DNA of 64,000 nt from Glandiceps talaboti (taxonomy: Eukaryota > Hemichordata > Enteropneusta > Spengelidae): the NCBI RefSeq assembly GCF_964340395.1, contig NC_135563.1:5375422-5439421 (forward strand), written 5' to 3'. A program made the translations under genes and the position numbers. Each line of letters starts with the position of its first letter. Position 1 is the stretch's first letter. The notes beneath the pieces are model-generated. The model was not told the origin of the DNA and searched no databases. It worked only from the letters and a program-made list of their open reading frames with translations. Positions 38,100 through 49,741 of the stretch are shown piece after piece.

Positions 38100-38206
38100 C
38101 GTTGCTGTGATCAGGGAATATATCACTAGGTAGAGGACAAACCTACAGGCGGTATTACCACTCTGAGTAGCGAGCTCTTCGAATTATTTTTCTGCCAACG
38201 TTCTGA

Positions 38207-38216
38207 CCTTTATATA
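38207..38216 (-). promoter_or_regulatory. Putative TATA box of receptor A
   Basis: On the minus strand TATATAAAGG lies about 108 nt upstream of the exon 1 ATG. This would place the start site near 38180 and give a 5' UTR of about 80 nt if no 5' noncoding exon exists. In such AT-rich DNA a chance match is possible. Confidence 0.35.
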
Positions 38217-38219
38217 CTT

Positions 38220-38900
38220 GTCAGAAAGAGAGGGACTTCCCATTTGATATAGCGAACTTATGAATACATTATCATAAATGACTTTGATAGAAGACACGCT
38301 AACCCAATTAGCCAGTCACATTATGCCGGCCTATTATCTTCTGAGCACTCTCGAAACCCCTTAAGTTTCGCAACAAATCGAATAATGTATGATCGATGCC
38401 ACTATCAACGTATTCGGGAATGGCTCTTCTTTCACGCTGAGACAGCACTTGTAGGATTTACACTGACCTGGACAGATTAAATGACGGCGAATATAATTTG
38501 ATTACAGCCTCGATTTCATCATATACAAAGCATATATCAGACAGAATTCAGTAAAGAACCTTTTAATACCCAAGATTCGCTTTTATTTAGGGTGCTTTCA
38601 GTAATTACATAAGGGGGGGATTAGGGGATGGGTCACTTTTTACAAATCGTCCTCGGGGGAGGGCCATAGTTTAGAAATTGGAAATTATGGGGAAATGGAA
38701 ATAAGCGGGGGTTCACATTTTATCTTGGCTTATTTTACATCTAACTTTGCATTATTGTGTGATTTTGGCATGATCCCACAGCTGCTACCACATCCCACCA
38801 CTGCCACCATTGTAAAGTAATATCAAAACGTATCGGTGAAATGCAGTTAATTGACTGTTAGCTATGGTATGATGAGAGGAGCGGGTCTCACAGTAGTAAA
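38220..38900. other. Upstream flank of receptor A
   Basis: No gene seen. GGGAGGGCCATAGTTTAGAA-like sequence (about 38657) recurs in diverged form near 39231 (GAAGGGCCATATTTTAGGGA), bracketing the tRNA-like SINE head. Confidence 0.45.
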
Positions 38901-39100
38901 AGGGAGTGACGATGTTGACGTTGGTCTTGAGATTGCCAGTTGTGCTCCCATCGAGTGTATGGGAGTTTGACCTTCAGTTCAGTCAATTATATCCAAATGC
39001 ATGCATCGATTTAATACAAATACAATCTCACTGTAGTGGTAATAGTGGGAAACAACAAATGTCTTTAAAAACTGTAAGTGCGATCTTACTACAGAAAAAT

Positions 39101-39177
39101 CCCCTGTCTCTGGTGGGATTCGAACCCAGGACCTCCTGACTACTAATCTTGAGCTCTAACAACTATGCCACAGGGGG
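39101..39177 (-). pseudogene. tRNA-like SINE head
   Basis: On the minus strand: 5' CCCCTGT (39177-39171), box A-like GGCATAGTTGTTAGAG, box B GGTTCGAATCC (39126-39116) and 3' ACAGGGG (39107-39101), which pairs perfectly with the 5' end. Five extra bases between T-arm and acceptor strand, and a poor D-arm, argue against a working tRNA. A G homopolymer (39173-39190) abuts it. The frame 38906-39139 + ends in VGFEPRTS, a usual translation of a box B complement. Confidence 0.6.
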
Positions 39178-39190
39178 GGGGGGGGGGGGG

Positions 39191-40170
39191 CGGAGTTACA
39201 AGATGTTTTTCATTGAAAAGTTTGAACGGGAAGGGCCATATTTTAGGGAATGAAAACTGATGGACGGCTGCTTTCTAGGACGATGGACTACAGGGAGGTC
39301 AAAGTTCATGCCTCACACCGGACTAAATTTACCCCTGACCCCTATAATTAATGAAGTGTCCCTTACATGCAGCGGATGTCTCAAACCAAATCCCAAATTA
39401 TATACTATGAAGGTGTGTGTGAAGCAAAAAGGCATAGGGGCAACGTTTCTGATGTAGTATTTATCGCATTACATTTCAACTTTAAATTTGTTTGGAAGAA
39501 CAAACTATTTTTTAAAGATATGATTTAAAATGAATTGGATAAAATCATTTCGTCTCAAAGGAAACGGTTACTCAAATCGTAGAGAAAATTTATCACGGGC
39601 TGTAGCAGAGCTGACGAGTAGCACACACCGGTCATATGTTTATGTATTTGCGAAATACCAAACAAGCAATTATACATGGAGATCTAAATATCTGAGTTGC
39701 TTGATTTGACATAAGGAAATGACAACCGCTGTCAAGTCTCCAGGGAAAATGGAAATGCAATTCATTTGTCTTTGTCTTCCTGTGCAAATGACGCACATGC
39801 CTTCAGCAAAGTGGATTAATTTCCTCCGTATTTTTCAATGTAATCTTGATATATCTGTCACTTATTTATATTCCTTACACCTGTCTACAGACTTGTCTAT
39901 GAAATACCGGTAACAGTATCAAATAATTATGGCGTCATAAAGGTGTGTAAGAGAGACCTGTTCAATCGTGCACACAACATACTCTTAATAGGGAGTACAA
40001 CTCTAAGTATGATATAAGAGTGCTAAATACAAACACTTGAAGGCCTGTGTCGCCACAAGGCAATTAGGCTTCTGTCATGGCGACATCAAAGATGGCGGAC
40101 AAAACTTACAAGAACACCCTACTATCAGCAAACTTTCAAACATCCTGATACATGCACACACAAAGTGTGT
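39191..40170. other. No recognisable feature
   Basis: Several short plus-strand frames (39260-39457, 39719-39913) without known motifs. Confidence 0.5.
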
Positions 40171-40195
40171 AAGCATATATACATACATACATACA

Positions 40196-40257
<62 letters not shown>

Positions 40258-40285
40258 TACATACATACATACATACATACATACA
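40171..40285. repeat. Compound (CATA)n/(CA)n microsatellite
   Basis: CATA run, CA run, CATA run. Confidence 0.97.
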
Positions 40286-42079
40286 CATCATATAATGAAA
40301 GTGATTTTGGATATATTCACAGACCGATAAAACATTCAGGTACATCCTATATAATCATTGCCCTAATATACATTGGATCATTTATTTTTTTGTAATATTT
40401 TCCTCAGACTATTGCCTCTATTGGGGTTTACTTGGCAGGATTACATGCTTTATGCAAAGTTCACTGTCTCTAGTACTCAAAAAGGGTTTATTAGGCATAC
40501 AAGACCAAGAACTGTTTCTTCTTAACCTTTCCTTTGTCAGTGGCCAGTACAAGAGCTGTCTGATACATTGTACAAAATGCCATGTTGCCTGGAATGTTTA
40601 TGTTATTATTGTGGGTAGAATGAGCACATTTTCAGGTAACAATTCTGGCAAATGATAGACAAGAGTAGAAAGTGAAGCACCAGCTGTATCTAGGGTATTG
40701 TTTGTTAGACCAGGCAATCTACAAGATATTCATTGGAAATGGTTAGAATACCAATAATTAGACATTGTCTATGTTTATTTAACATATTAGTAGTATAGTA
40801 ATACATTCAAATCATGATTTATTGGGGCATCATGTTTTGGTGTGGACCCAAAAATCAATTTGAATCTATATATTGCAACATAGTATATGTACTGCTATAC
40901 GAATTCTGTTTATTCACAGATTATTCAGTACCTTGCAGGGTGTACGACATCACAAGCAAGCCATTATATCTTGCAAAACAGTTTTAAAAGACACAGCTAG
41001 TGCAGCTTTAAAATCTAGGGCTTGTTATTTTACCTATAATCGTAGTTCGTAGAAGCACTATTGGTGATACGAGAAAAGAAAATCGTTTACAGACTTAACG
41101 TTGGGGAATATATGTATTCGTGGACATCACTTAATACACAGTATAGTGACCAAAGAAGACAACCTACATACATTACATGTATTACAAGTATTTAGTATCC
41201 TCTATCACTTGATAAGTGGGTGAATGATTTTGGCCGATTTATTGGGTGAAAAAATAGAGCACATGTGCACAATCTGAAATGAAAGATAATAATCAAGGAC
41301 CATACCAAATAGGTTACATGAACCTAGATCAAATAATATCTGAAACAGCCAATTCACTAACAATGATTGCAACGTCGGCGCATCAGGACGCCAGTTTGTT
41401 AATTCCTTGTAGGATGACCCCTTAAGTTACCAATCTTTTGGACTGTATAATATTGTTATATTTTCATTAAGAAACATCCTGATTTTGCTACAGATGTATC
41501 AGCAATACTCCCTGTAAATTGATATGAATTTACATATGAATAAAGAAAGGAATAAACAGTAATTTAAATATCATACTTACTATCCAATCAAAATGTCCAG
41601 TTACGTTAAAAAAGACTGTTTACTATTTTTCACACATACAATAAAACCACGCTGCCGCGGTATAAATGTTCCGTCGTGTTCAGGAAATGTCCAGTCCTGC
41701 TTTACAGTTTAGGATATTGTATGTTTCATTTTTTTAGTCCTTGAGGGTATGGTTCCAACAAATTATCCAGAAGAAATACAAAATCCTTACAGATTGTAGA
41801 TGTATCAAAGATTAAGGCAAAGTAGACGTACTCTCTTGAGCCCTATTTTACAAGAAGCTGAGTGGGCGATAGCCGTCTTGTACCTGATTGGATCATACAA
41901 CATTTTCTGCTAGACTTGTTTTTAAGTTCGCTTCATTTGATATTTTACAGAAACGAGTGTATCATTACAATTAAGGAAGCACATTACATGTTGCAGGTTG
42001 TTGATCACTGTTAATATCGTATTAATCTGCATAGCGACGACATCGTATATGTATAGCTAAACAATCTTAAATCAGTTCT
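40286..42079. other. No recognisable feature
   Basis: AT-rich DNA without a credible coding frame. Confidence 0.5.
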
Positions 42080-42886
42080 CAATAAAAAGGAAAGGGTATT
42101 CTTCAATGGGTAGCAAGAGCGATAAGAAGGCAGTGAACAAGGAGGTTAGACTGGCCATTAGGAATGCTAAACTCAAGTACAAAGCAAAATAGAATCAAAG
42201 CTTACCTCAACTTTCGTATGGCCTGGCCGGGAATCAAGAATATGGCAGCTGCCCATTTAAACTCAGATCCAAAACATTCAAAAGGCAGTCTAGAAGGTGT
42301 AACCGATATGGATTTACCAAATATCTTTAACAAATTCTTTACCCTTGAAAAGCTTAATCCTTGAAATCGATTAATGTGAACAAATGCCCAGGCCCTGATG
42401 GGATTTGAGGTCGTACTCTTAAGTTATGTGCAAACCAGTTACGTGGTGTACTTCAACACCTTTTCCAAATCTCTCTGGACACTGCTACCATACCAGTAAT
42501 GTGGAACGCGATGTGGAAGACTTCAAAAGTCATTCCAATTCCTAAAAGAAATAATCCAAAACAACCAATCGATTTCAGGTCTGTGGTCCTCACTTCAATT
42601 GTTATGAAAGCACTTGAGAAAATTATGAAATCACTCGTCTTATCCGGATATGTTAGATCCTATACAATTTTCCTATAGAGCAGGAATAGATGTTGAAGAT
42701 GTATATCCTTATTGAATTATACAAGTACCTCGAAAAACTTGGTGCTCATGCCAGAGTTATTTTTGCAGACCATTCGTCAGTTTTCAATACCATTCAGCCT
42801 CACGTGTATCCTAGCGAATGATAAGCTCAATAATCAAATTGTATCATGGGTAACGGCCAAACAGCCCATTTTGGATAAATACAGTT
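42080..42886 (+). pseudogene. LINE (Rex1/CR1/L2-like) reverse transcriptase fragment, multiply frameshifted
   Basis: Pieces in different frames add up to a non-LTR reverse transcriptase region. An inter-domain segment (KKAVNKEVRLAIRNAKLKYK, then NMAAAHLNSD) is followed by KCPGPDGI (about 42380-42406), GRTLKLCANQLRGVLQHLFQ, WKTSKVIPIPK, DFRSVVLTS with MKALEKI, YRAGIDVEDV (about 42675), and the motif A-like FADHSSVFNTIQP (about 42760-42800; Asp retained). Stops and frameshifts make it non-functional. After motif A the sequence jumps to a short 3' end (GTATCATGGGTAACGGCCAA), indicating an internal deletion. It ends in the (ATTGA)n tail. Confidence 0.83.
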
Positions 42887-42931
42887 ATTGAATTGAATTG
42901 AATTGAATTGAATTGAATTGAATTGAATTGA
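42887..42931. repeat. (TTGAA)n pentanucleotide tail of the LINE
   Basis: About nine units of TTGAA following the LINE 3' end. CR1/L2/Rex1-group LINEs typically end in short tandem repeats rather than poly-A. Confidence 0.9.
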
Positions 42932-44012
42932 AAATAACAATTGTTGATTTGCAAAGGTGCGCTACCGTTCCAAAATGGCTGTATTGTTATCGACGAAATA
43001 TAGGTCACTGAATGTATGAAAAAAATTACTGCAGTGATCAAAGACCGATAACAATTTAACATGAAGAGTAAGCACGTGTAAATGACCTCGACAGTATAAT
43101 TGTCCTCGTCCTCTATTATCATAATTATTCCCCATGACCTTCAATAAATGGTTCGACAAATAGAATTCGTTTATTTATCATGAACTCATATGTTTAAACC
43201 CCTATTTTGAATACCGCGGTTTTGGATTAAGTATAGAGCCACACGGATCAGATAAGACCTTTGTTTGCTTCTGGGGCAACTTTTCTCTATAGATCAACTA
43301 ATTAAATCAACTTTAGGTTTTTTTAAACAAAAAACATCCAGAAACTTCCAGATTGTAATCCGACATACGTCTTTGCAGTTCCGGAATTATCTGAGCCATA
43401 ACTTATGGATTCCGATCAATCATTAAAAGCAAAACACCCAAACGATATCAGTCAGCTGTGAAAAAAAACTTGTTGAACGTTGTACATTTTGTGTACACGT
43501 TTTAAGTTTGCCCAAATTGTGGTTGTGTTTTGTCCTGTGAATGCTAGGTACTCAAAGTTGATTTGGTAAAATAAATAAATAAATAAATAAATAGATAAAT
43601 AAAAACACCTGAATGTCCCTTTCCTCTTTAGCTTTTTATTATTTATATAATTATTCATGCCATGTCACATATCAGGCGTGTACATTATAACCAATATCAA
43701 CACTCGTATTATGAGTTTTCAACAATATTGCTTAATAACATGTTCTGCCCACAGGAAGTTGGTAGTGTTTTGTAATCGCATCCAGCGGGCAAAATAAACA
43801 TGCCAAATGCATTATTCAAAGAACAGACAGAGTGACTACACGAATCCGTTTGCTACCAGTATAACATAGAATATTAGCGACATTTGTTAACACAACATAT
43901 AGAAAAAAATAATTTCCTTAAGACTTTGATGAGACAGACTATTGTTTCCATTAATTGGTATCAGTCTGTATTACACTGTATTATACCATAAAACCTGAAA
44001 CAAAACGTCGTT
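42932..44012. other. No recognisable feature
   Basis: AT-rich DNA with a short (AAAT)n run near 43570-43602. Confidence 0.5.
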
Positions 44013-44266
44013 TGGCTCGACAAAAATCTTACCAGCCGTGCTACATTTTATGGTCTGGCTCAACAAAAATCTTACCAACAGTGCTACATTTTTTTTCTGG
44101 CTCAACACAAATCTCACTAACATTGTTGCATTGAGTCAGACAATAAAGTGTAGCACTGTCGTTAAGATATTTGCCAGATGATGATAAAAGTAACAATGTT
44201 TGTACGACATATTTTGAGCCAGACGGTAAAATTTAGCAGCTTTAGTAAAACTTTAGTCTAGCCAGG
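44013..44266. repeat. Mixed direct/inverted repeat cluster, unit about 43 bp
   Basis: The unit GGCTCAACAAAAATCTTACC followed by AACAGTGCTACATTTT occurs directly at 44013, 44057 and 44099 (partial). In inverted orientation it occurs at about 44131-44170 (AAAGTGTAGCACTGTCGTTA) and 44214-44255 (more diverged). The right half could fold back on the left half. Confidence 0.82.
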
Positions 44267-45212
44267 CGTTTTGGTACATGTTTCGTGATTTTAAGAATGG
44301 AACTGTTGTCATTTCCTAATACGTACATATATAAACGGCAATCATGACAATACGCAGGTTGTTAATATGCAACAACAGACCCTGGCGTTCCCGTTATTCT
44401 CCAAACTGAAGCATTACTTCGCTACTACAAATATCGTTAGCAAAAATAACATTAGGTGATATCATGTTTACGAGATAGATTTCTTGTACGATAAAAGTTT
44501 TTTTTCAAAAGTAGGCGTCAGAGTCCCCATACGCATTATGAAAGCAATTGAGATGCTACTTAAGACTACCTATGGATGATACTAGAGGTGGGATTATGGC
44601 ATTGGCAGACTTTAGCAACAAACGAGTTATAATCTGGAAATCACATACATCAAACATGTATCAAGAGATTCATTAATATCAACCAGTATTATCAGTAGCT
44701 CCAGACGGTCCATAGAGGCTTTGATTATCATCCGAACAGCGCTCAGCCTGTGGTAATGATACATGGTTCAATGCTTTCTATGCATAACATATCCAAAGAG
44801 CTAGAGGCAAGTCTACTGACTATTTACACTGCTTTTCATTTACAATGGACGTTTCTGTGTAGTAGGCTGAACACTAGTTTGTTTGCTTTGTTCTGGCATA
44901 TAAATGTGAGAGTGAAATGGTGGTTCCTAATGATGTTAGCTCTTCAAAATTGTATTTTCGGCTACACTAGCACAGACATATCTACCGTCATTACTCGTTG
45001 TTATGAACTGAACACATTCTAAGTCAAGAATAAGTTCTGATGAAGTGATCCAATAAACTATAAAGTAATAACAATACTGTACAGATACTTTTGGCAACAA
45101 TAACATAACACCTCAAAAAAGCAAGAAAATGAAAGATGGTAAAATCTTGTAAATTTAAAATATACTATCTTCTTTTGTTTCATGTAGATAAGGCCAAATA
45201 TCACACACATAG
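44267..45212. other. No recognisable feature
   Basis: A 90-codon plus-strand frame (44750-45022) has hydrophobic stretches but no family match that I can recall. Confidence 0.5.
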
Positions 45213-45305
<93 letters not shown>

Positions 45306-45350
45306 TGTATGTATGTATGTATGTATGTATGTATGTATGTATGTATGTAT
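45213..45350. repeat. (AT)n-(GTAT)n compound microsatellite
   Basis: AT run to about 45278, then a GTAT tetranucleotide run. Confidence 0.97.
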
Positions 45351-45560
45351 GAGTGTGTATAGTTTGTGACACTACTGCATGTGCGCGTGGCCGTTCGTGT
45401 TTGTGTGTGACAAATATATTTTTGAAAATATACAACATGACTTTTTGTTATATTCTGCACAAACTGTGTAATTATCTATATAATTGGTCCACATTTTACA
45501 TGATCGACTCTCAAAAATCCATCCGTTACACAAGTCCGAATACATCATCGACTGTACTAC
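45351..45560 (+). repeat. Local direct duplication, copy 1
   Basis: GTGTGTATAGTTTGTGACAC, then CGTTCGTGTTTGTGTGTGA, TATACAACATGACTTTTTGT, and ATCCATCCGTTACACAAGTC. All segments recur in order and diverged at 46047-46226. Confidence 0.8.
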
Positions 45561-46046
45561 ATGTAGAGTAGCATACAAAGACACATTCAGCTTAAATTGT
45601 ATATGTTTTTACTCAGTGTTGTGCATTTATTTGTTTCGTTACATATTGAAAATAGCAATGGTTTCTTATCAATGCAAACCGTATCTGACATATTCCATCA
45701 CTTGAAGTCATGAAAGCATTGCAGGTGGTGAAATCACCATGTCACCACCTACACTACACAAAACATGTCTAATGCATTGGGAATCAATTCTAATGTATAT
45801 CTTGAAACATTCTTGCCACTTTTGTAAACATCACACCCACTTGATTTTAATACCAAAGGTCGATTATTACAAAACGATGTGCATGCATTTACAGACACCC
45901 GGGTTTGGTAATAATATTATAAATAATCGTATGAGTATTTTCATCAAAATATCTAATCCAGCATTACAATCACCAATGATCAGCGTTTAATTATTAGGTA
46001 TTTCTACAATCATGTTTGGCACGTTCATTTCGTGACCCTATATAAT

Positions 46047-46226
46047 AGTGTGTGTACAGTTTGTAACACGCCTGTATATGGGCGTTTCTGTTCGTGTGTG
46101 AAAATATATCATTAAGGATATACGACATGACTTTTTGTTGAATAACCTATCATTTGTCTACACTTTACATACACGACTATCAATATAGTGATCCATACGT
46201 TACACATGTCCAAATACAACATCATT
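46047..46226 (+). repeat. Local direct duplication, copy 2
   Basis: GTGTGTACAGTTTGTAACAC, TTCTGTTCGTGTGTGA, TATACGACATGACTTTTTGT and ATCCATACGTTACACATGTC parallel copy 1 at 45351-45560. The distance between copies is about 0.7 kb. Confidence 0.8.
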
Positions 46227-47172
46227 ATCATAGAGTATCTCTGTCTTTCACGCCATGCTTACTTGAGCAACTCTTGGGCATAGAGTAATGATTTTAAGTT
46301 GTTTTAAACAGTGTTCTTGCTGCTCTATTCCAGCCAAATTTGTGACCTGTATATTTGCCTGACTACATTATGTGTGTGAATGAATGCAAATCTACTGCAG
46401 AGGCAGTTCACTGCTGTATTCATTTACTAGTCTACCTCTGTCAATTTCGATACGAAATTTGATTAGACAAGGCACAAAAGTGTAATTATTCAACTTCTGT
46501 TTGAATAAAATGGTTTTGACTGGCTTCACTACCATGCAGGAGCTGTGATAGCTGGAGCGCAGTGGAATGAAAGATTGGACTGTTTACTTCATAGATGTAC
46601 TTAATATATCCTGAGTTGGACATGTAACGAAGTGAATTAATCCGAATTCTGAATGAAGATACAGGTGTCGTATAGGTGCATACATGTGTACATACCCGTC
46701 GAAGGTAGCGGTTTATTGTATATGAAACAAAACCTCTCGTTAAATTCAACTACAGTACCTGTACATGATTCCCGATACTTGCTGATAATTTTGAATCGAT
46801 CGGGGACTTTGGGTCCACAGTCATTATACAGCGTGTGCGTATAGATGGGGAATAGCCAAATCTTTTGCAATTATGGTGAATATAAGAAGACAATGTACAC
46901 AGATAGGAACGCAGAATGTTCATAAAACAAATGATCAAACCCCCTTCCCCCGTAGACATATTATGTTTAAGTTTACCTACGTTACAGCATGCGATGAATA
47001 AATGTTAAAAGTGAAACGCATTATATTTTAGCTACACACACATTTACTGTAATTGTTTATTTGTCGCGAGATGGCGCTATAACAACACGAATTTTCGAAT
47101 ATTAACACAGTCTTACAAAATTGGAATATAATATCATATTATACCACACACTATTGTCTAACTTTCAGTTAT
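46227..47172. other. 3' flank of receptor B
   Basis: Apart from the candidate polyadenylation hexamer near 47056, nothing recognisable. Confidence 0.5.
47056..47061 (-). terminator. Candidate polyadenylation signal of receptor B
   Basis: AATAAA on the minus strand about 112 nt past the receptor B stop codon, a reasonable distance for a short 3' UTR. No equally clear hexamer was seen within about 90 nt of the receptor A stop. Confidence 0.35.
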
Positions 47173-48074
47173 TTAAAGCGCTGTACCCATCGTTCCTGAA
47201 CCTGATCCACTTCGTGAAATTATAGTTTCTGTTTTTGTAAGTTTCTTCACAAAGCCTAGTGCTCGTAAAAACGCAGCACGAAATTTCGTCGACATAATAT
47301 TATAAATGATGGGATTGGCTGATGAATTGATGTAGGTTAAGACACGGCAAGAAATAACAAGACGATATACGCCCTCTATGCCAAGTTTCATCTGTTGTTC
47401 AGCAGTCCCATATTGAAACCAAAGGCTCACAATACGCTGTGGTAATAAACATAAGAAAAATGTCACAACTACGGCAATTAGCATGTAGACGACGCGTCCC
47501 CTTGAGCGTTGCTGTGCTTCATACGGGTTTTTGTTGCTACGGCGGTGTGGACAATGTTGAGGTGTCCCATCACTGCCACTGTCCGTGTCTTGCGCCACCA
47601 AGCTGTACAGTTGTAAAGGATGTTCCTCATTCCGGATCGCCAATACTCTTTTGCCCATGCTGGAGGTTTCATATCCGTTACTGCGAATCATCGATACACT
47701 TCGACGTAAGGTGAACGCCACTTTGAAATACATAACTCCAAGTATAAACAGCGGGAAAACGAAGAACACAACAAAACAGGAAATGATATAAAGTTCTGCC
47801 AATAGCGATTGTATATAAGTTCCACACTCATAAAGAAGACCCCCATCTACTGAATATCCGTACGCGGTATGTTGTGCCATGAACACGTAAGGAATGCTGG
47901 CAATACATGCTACCAACCAGATCAATACACATAGTACAATACATCTTCTAGGGGTTATGGTGTACTTTGCTTTCAATGGGTAACAAATAGCCACATATCT
48001 TTCGACGCTTATAAAAACCAATGTTAACACTGATGCTTGAGCCGCTGAGTACTCCAGGAATGGCACCACTTTAC
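47173..48074 (-). CDS. Peptide GPCR 'receptor B', exon 2 (TM3-TM7 and tail); partial gene
   Basis: Paralogue of the receptor A exon 2, about 29 kb away in the same orientation. The acceptor (TTTCAG, then GTAAAGTGG) sits at the same codon and phase, again completing a Cys codon followed by Lys. The frame is open to the stop at 47173 and encodes about 299 residues. It keeps ERYVAICYPLKAKYTITP, the loop 2 Cys (YECGTY), CLLPQRIVSLWFQYGTAEQQM, and TM7 NPIIYN with KFRAAFLRALG. The third intracellular loop is quite different from A (QLYSLVAQDTDSGSDGTP region), as expected for diverged paralogues. The tail ends GTAL, again a class I PDZ-like terminus. No exon 1 was found between 48074 and 64000; it probably lies beyond the window, though loss cannot be excluded. 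Confidence 0.9.
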
Positions 48075-49512
48075 CTGAAACAAAAACGTACAGAAACGAA
48101 GTTATTGTACTCTATCGATCTATGTTAGTTTTTTCCCAGTAAGGTCACCTATACTTCATTCCTACATAGAAGCAAATGCTAGTAAACATTGTGATATTCG
48201 GACACATGACACCAAACCAAACAAGTAGCGTTAATGTATGACTACTCTCAGTACTTTTCCATCATTTTATGGCGTAATTTGCTGTAATAGGCCATTCCAC
48301 ACTGAAAACAGGAAATTGAGAATACAGCGCCCTCTCTCATATTGGGGTATCATCACCTCATAGCATCGTTTATTATTATAACAAGAGCCTTATCTGTTGG
48401 TATTGTGTAGAAGTGTACATCAGGGATGTGTTCCGTTTTGTTCAGACGTCCAGGAAAGCAGCAGTACTCTATGATTAACCAAATATTAAACCTACTTATT
48501 CAAAGCAAGCCTTCTTTACCGGGAATTAGAAACACTGAGATATTGCCAAGAAATATATAATGAAGACGCTTAAAATGACAACTTCACAAGCGTAAAGTTT
48601 CTTTCTAGGTCAAAGATGTGAAGATTTTGAATGTAACAAATGGTGCCCATTTTAAAAATATAGACAGATGTTGTATTTAGTGTACAAAGAGAGACATGTA
48701 ATAGGGATATGTCAATCAGTATAAGTTGTTGGTGATAATTATAGTTTCCCATGTCTTAGCTATTTAACCATGTTGTATTCTACAGATATATTCTACGGAT
48801 ATACGGTTAGGAGGGACAGAACGCACATTGTCATCTTTCTGCGACACGTTAATTTATAACCAAGTCACGACTCTATTCACAAGGAAAAAGTCATAAATAA
48901 TCGACGTATGGTTATACAATAGTCTATTAAATGTGCGCTCAGGGACATGATATAATGTGCACGTTACCTTACGGGTGATTATCACGCCCTACTTAACTTT
49001 ACGAGTAAGACCTATTGCCATGAGGAACAACATGGTGAACTGCATACATTGGCGAAAGTCAACCAAGTGAAATCAGAAAAAGCCATAATTTAACATTTAA
49101 CAGAAGCCAGCCCCTCTCCTGTAAAAGTTCGACTCATGGAATATGATCGTGCACATCTCGTTACTCTAGTGGGTTGAAGGTCGTTCTTGTGCATTGACTC
49201 TTATATCAGTAATCTGTCGTTACATTTACGAGTTCCCATATCTTGTGCCTTGTTGAAACATCCACATTTAAGCCAATTCACTAACGAATTGATGCCACTT
49301 TGCCCCCTGTTCAAATGTCTCTTTAAATCCAACACGTAAACAATTTGATCCTATTTTCGCTTCATTCAAAAGTATTACAGCGGATAAAGATTATCACGAA
49401 TTACGGGTAGCAGCTGTTGGATATGTATAGACGTTTCGGCTGTGCAAAGAACCATAAATTAATTACATTACAAAACGAAAATAATGGTACATAGTAATTG
49501 TTGCATATTCAT
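48075..49512. other. Presumed intron 1 or 5' flank of receptor B
   Basis: It begins at the exon 2 acceptor. No exon and no identifiable element. Confidence 0.5.
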
Positions 49513-49732
49513 AGACTGTCGACAGTCGCTCGCGCCTTTTTTCCCCCTAAGTTTTATCTAAACTCCGATCCGGCGCAACACTAGTCTAATCGCAAACTGA
49601 TATCGAGGGCCGAAGGCCCTAGCCTTCGCAATTCGGACCTCGAAATCAGTTTGCGATTATACTAGTGTTGCGCCGGACCGGAGTTTAGATAAAACGTAGG
49701 AAAAAAAGGCGCGAGCGACTGTCGACAATCTA
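49513..49732. mobile_element. 220 bp foldback MITE, Mutator-like
   Basis: Near-perfect inverted arms of about 90-95 bp. Left AGACTGTCGACAGTCGCTCG leads to TTTTATCTAAACTCCG and CGGCGCAACACTAGT.TAATC; the right arm is the reverse complement with few changes. A short spacer around GAGGGCCGAAGGCCCT forms the tip. Flanking CATATTCAT occurs at 49504-49512 and 49733-49741, a 9-bp target duplication typical of Mutator-like elements. No coding capacity. Confidence 0.88.
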
Positions 49733-49741
49733 CATATTCAT

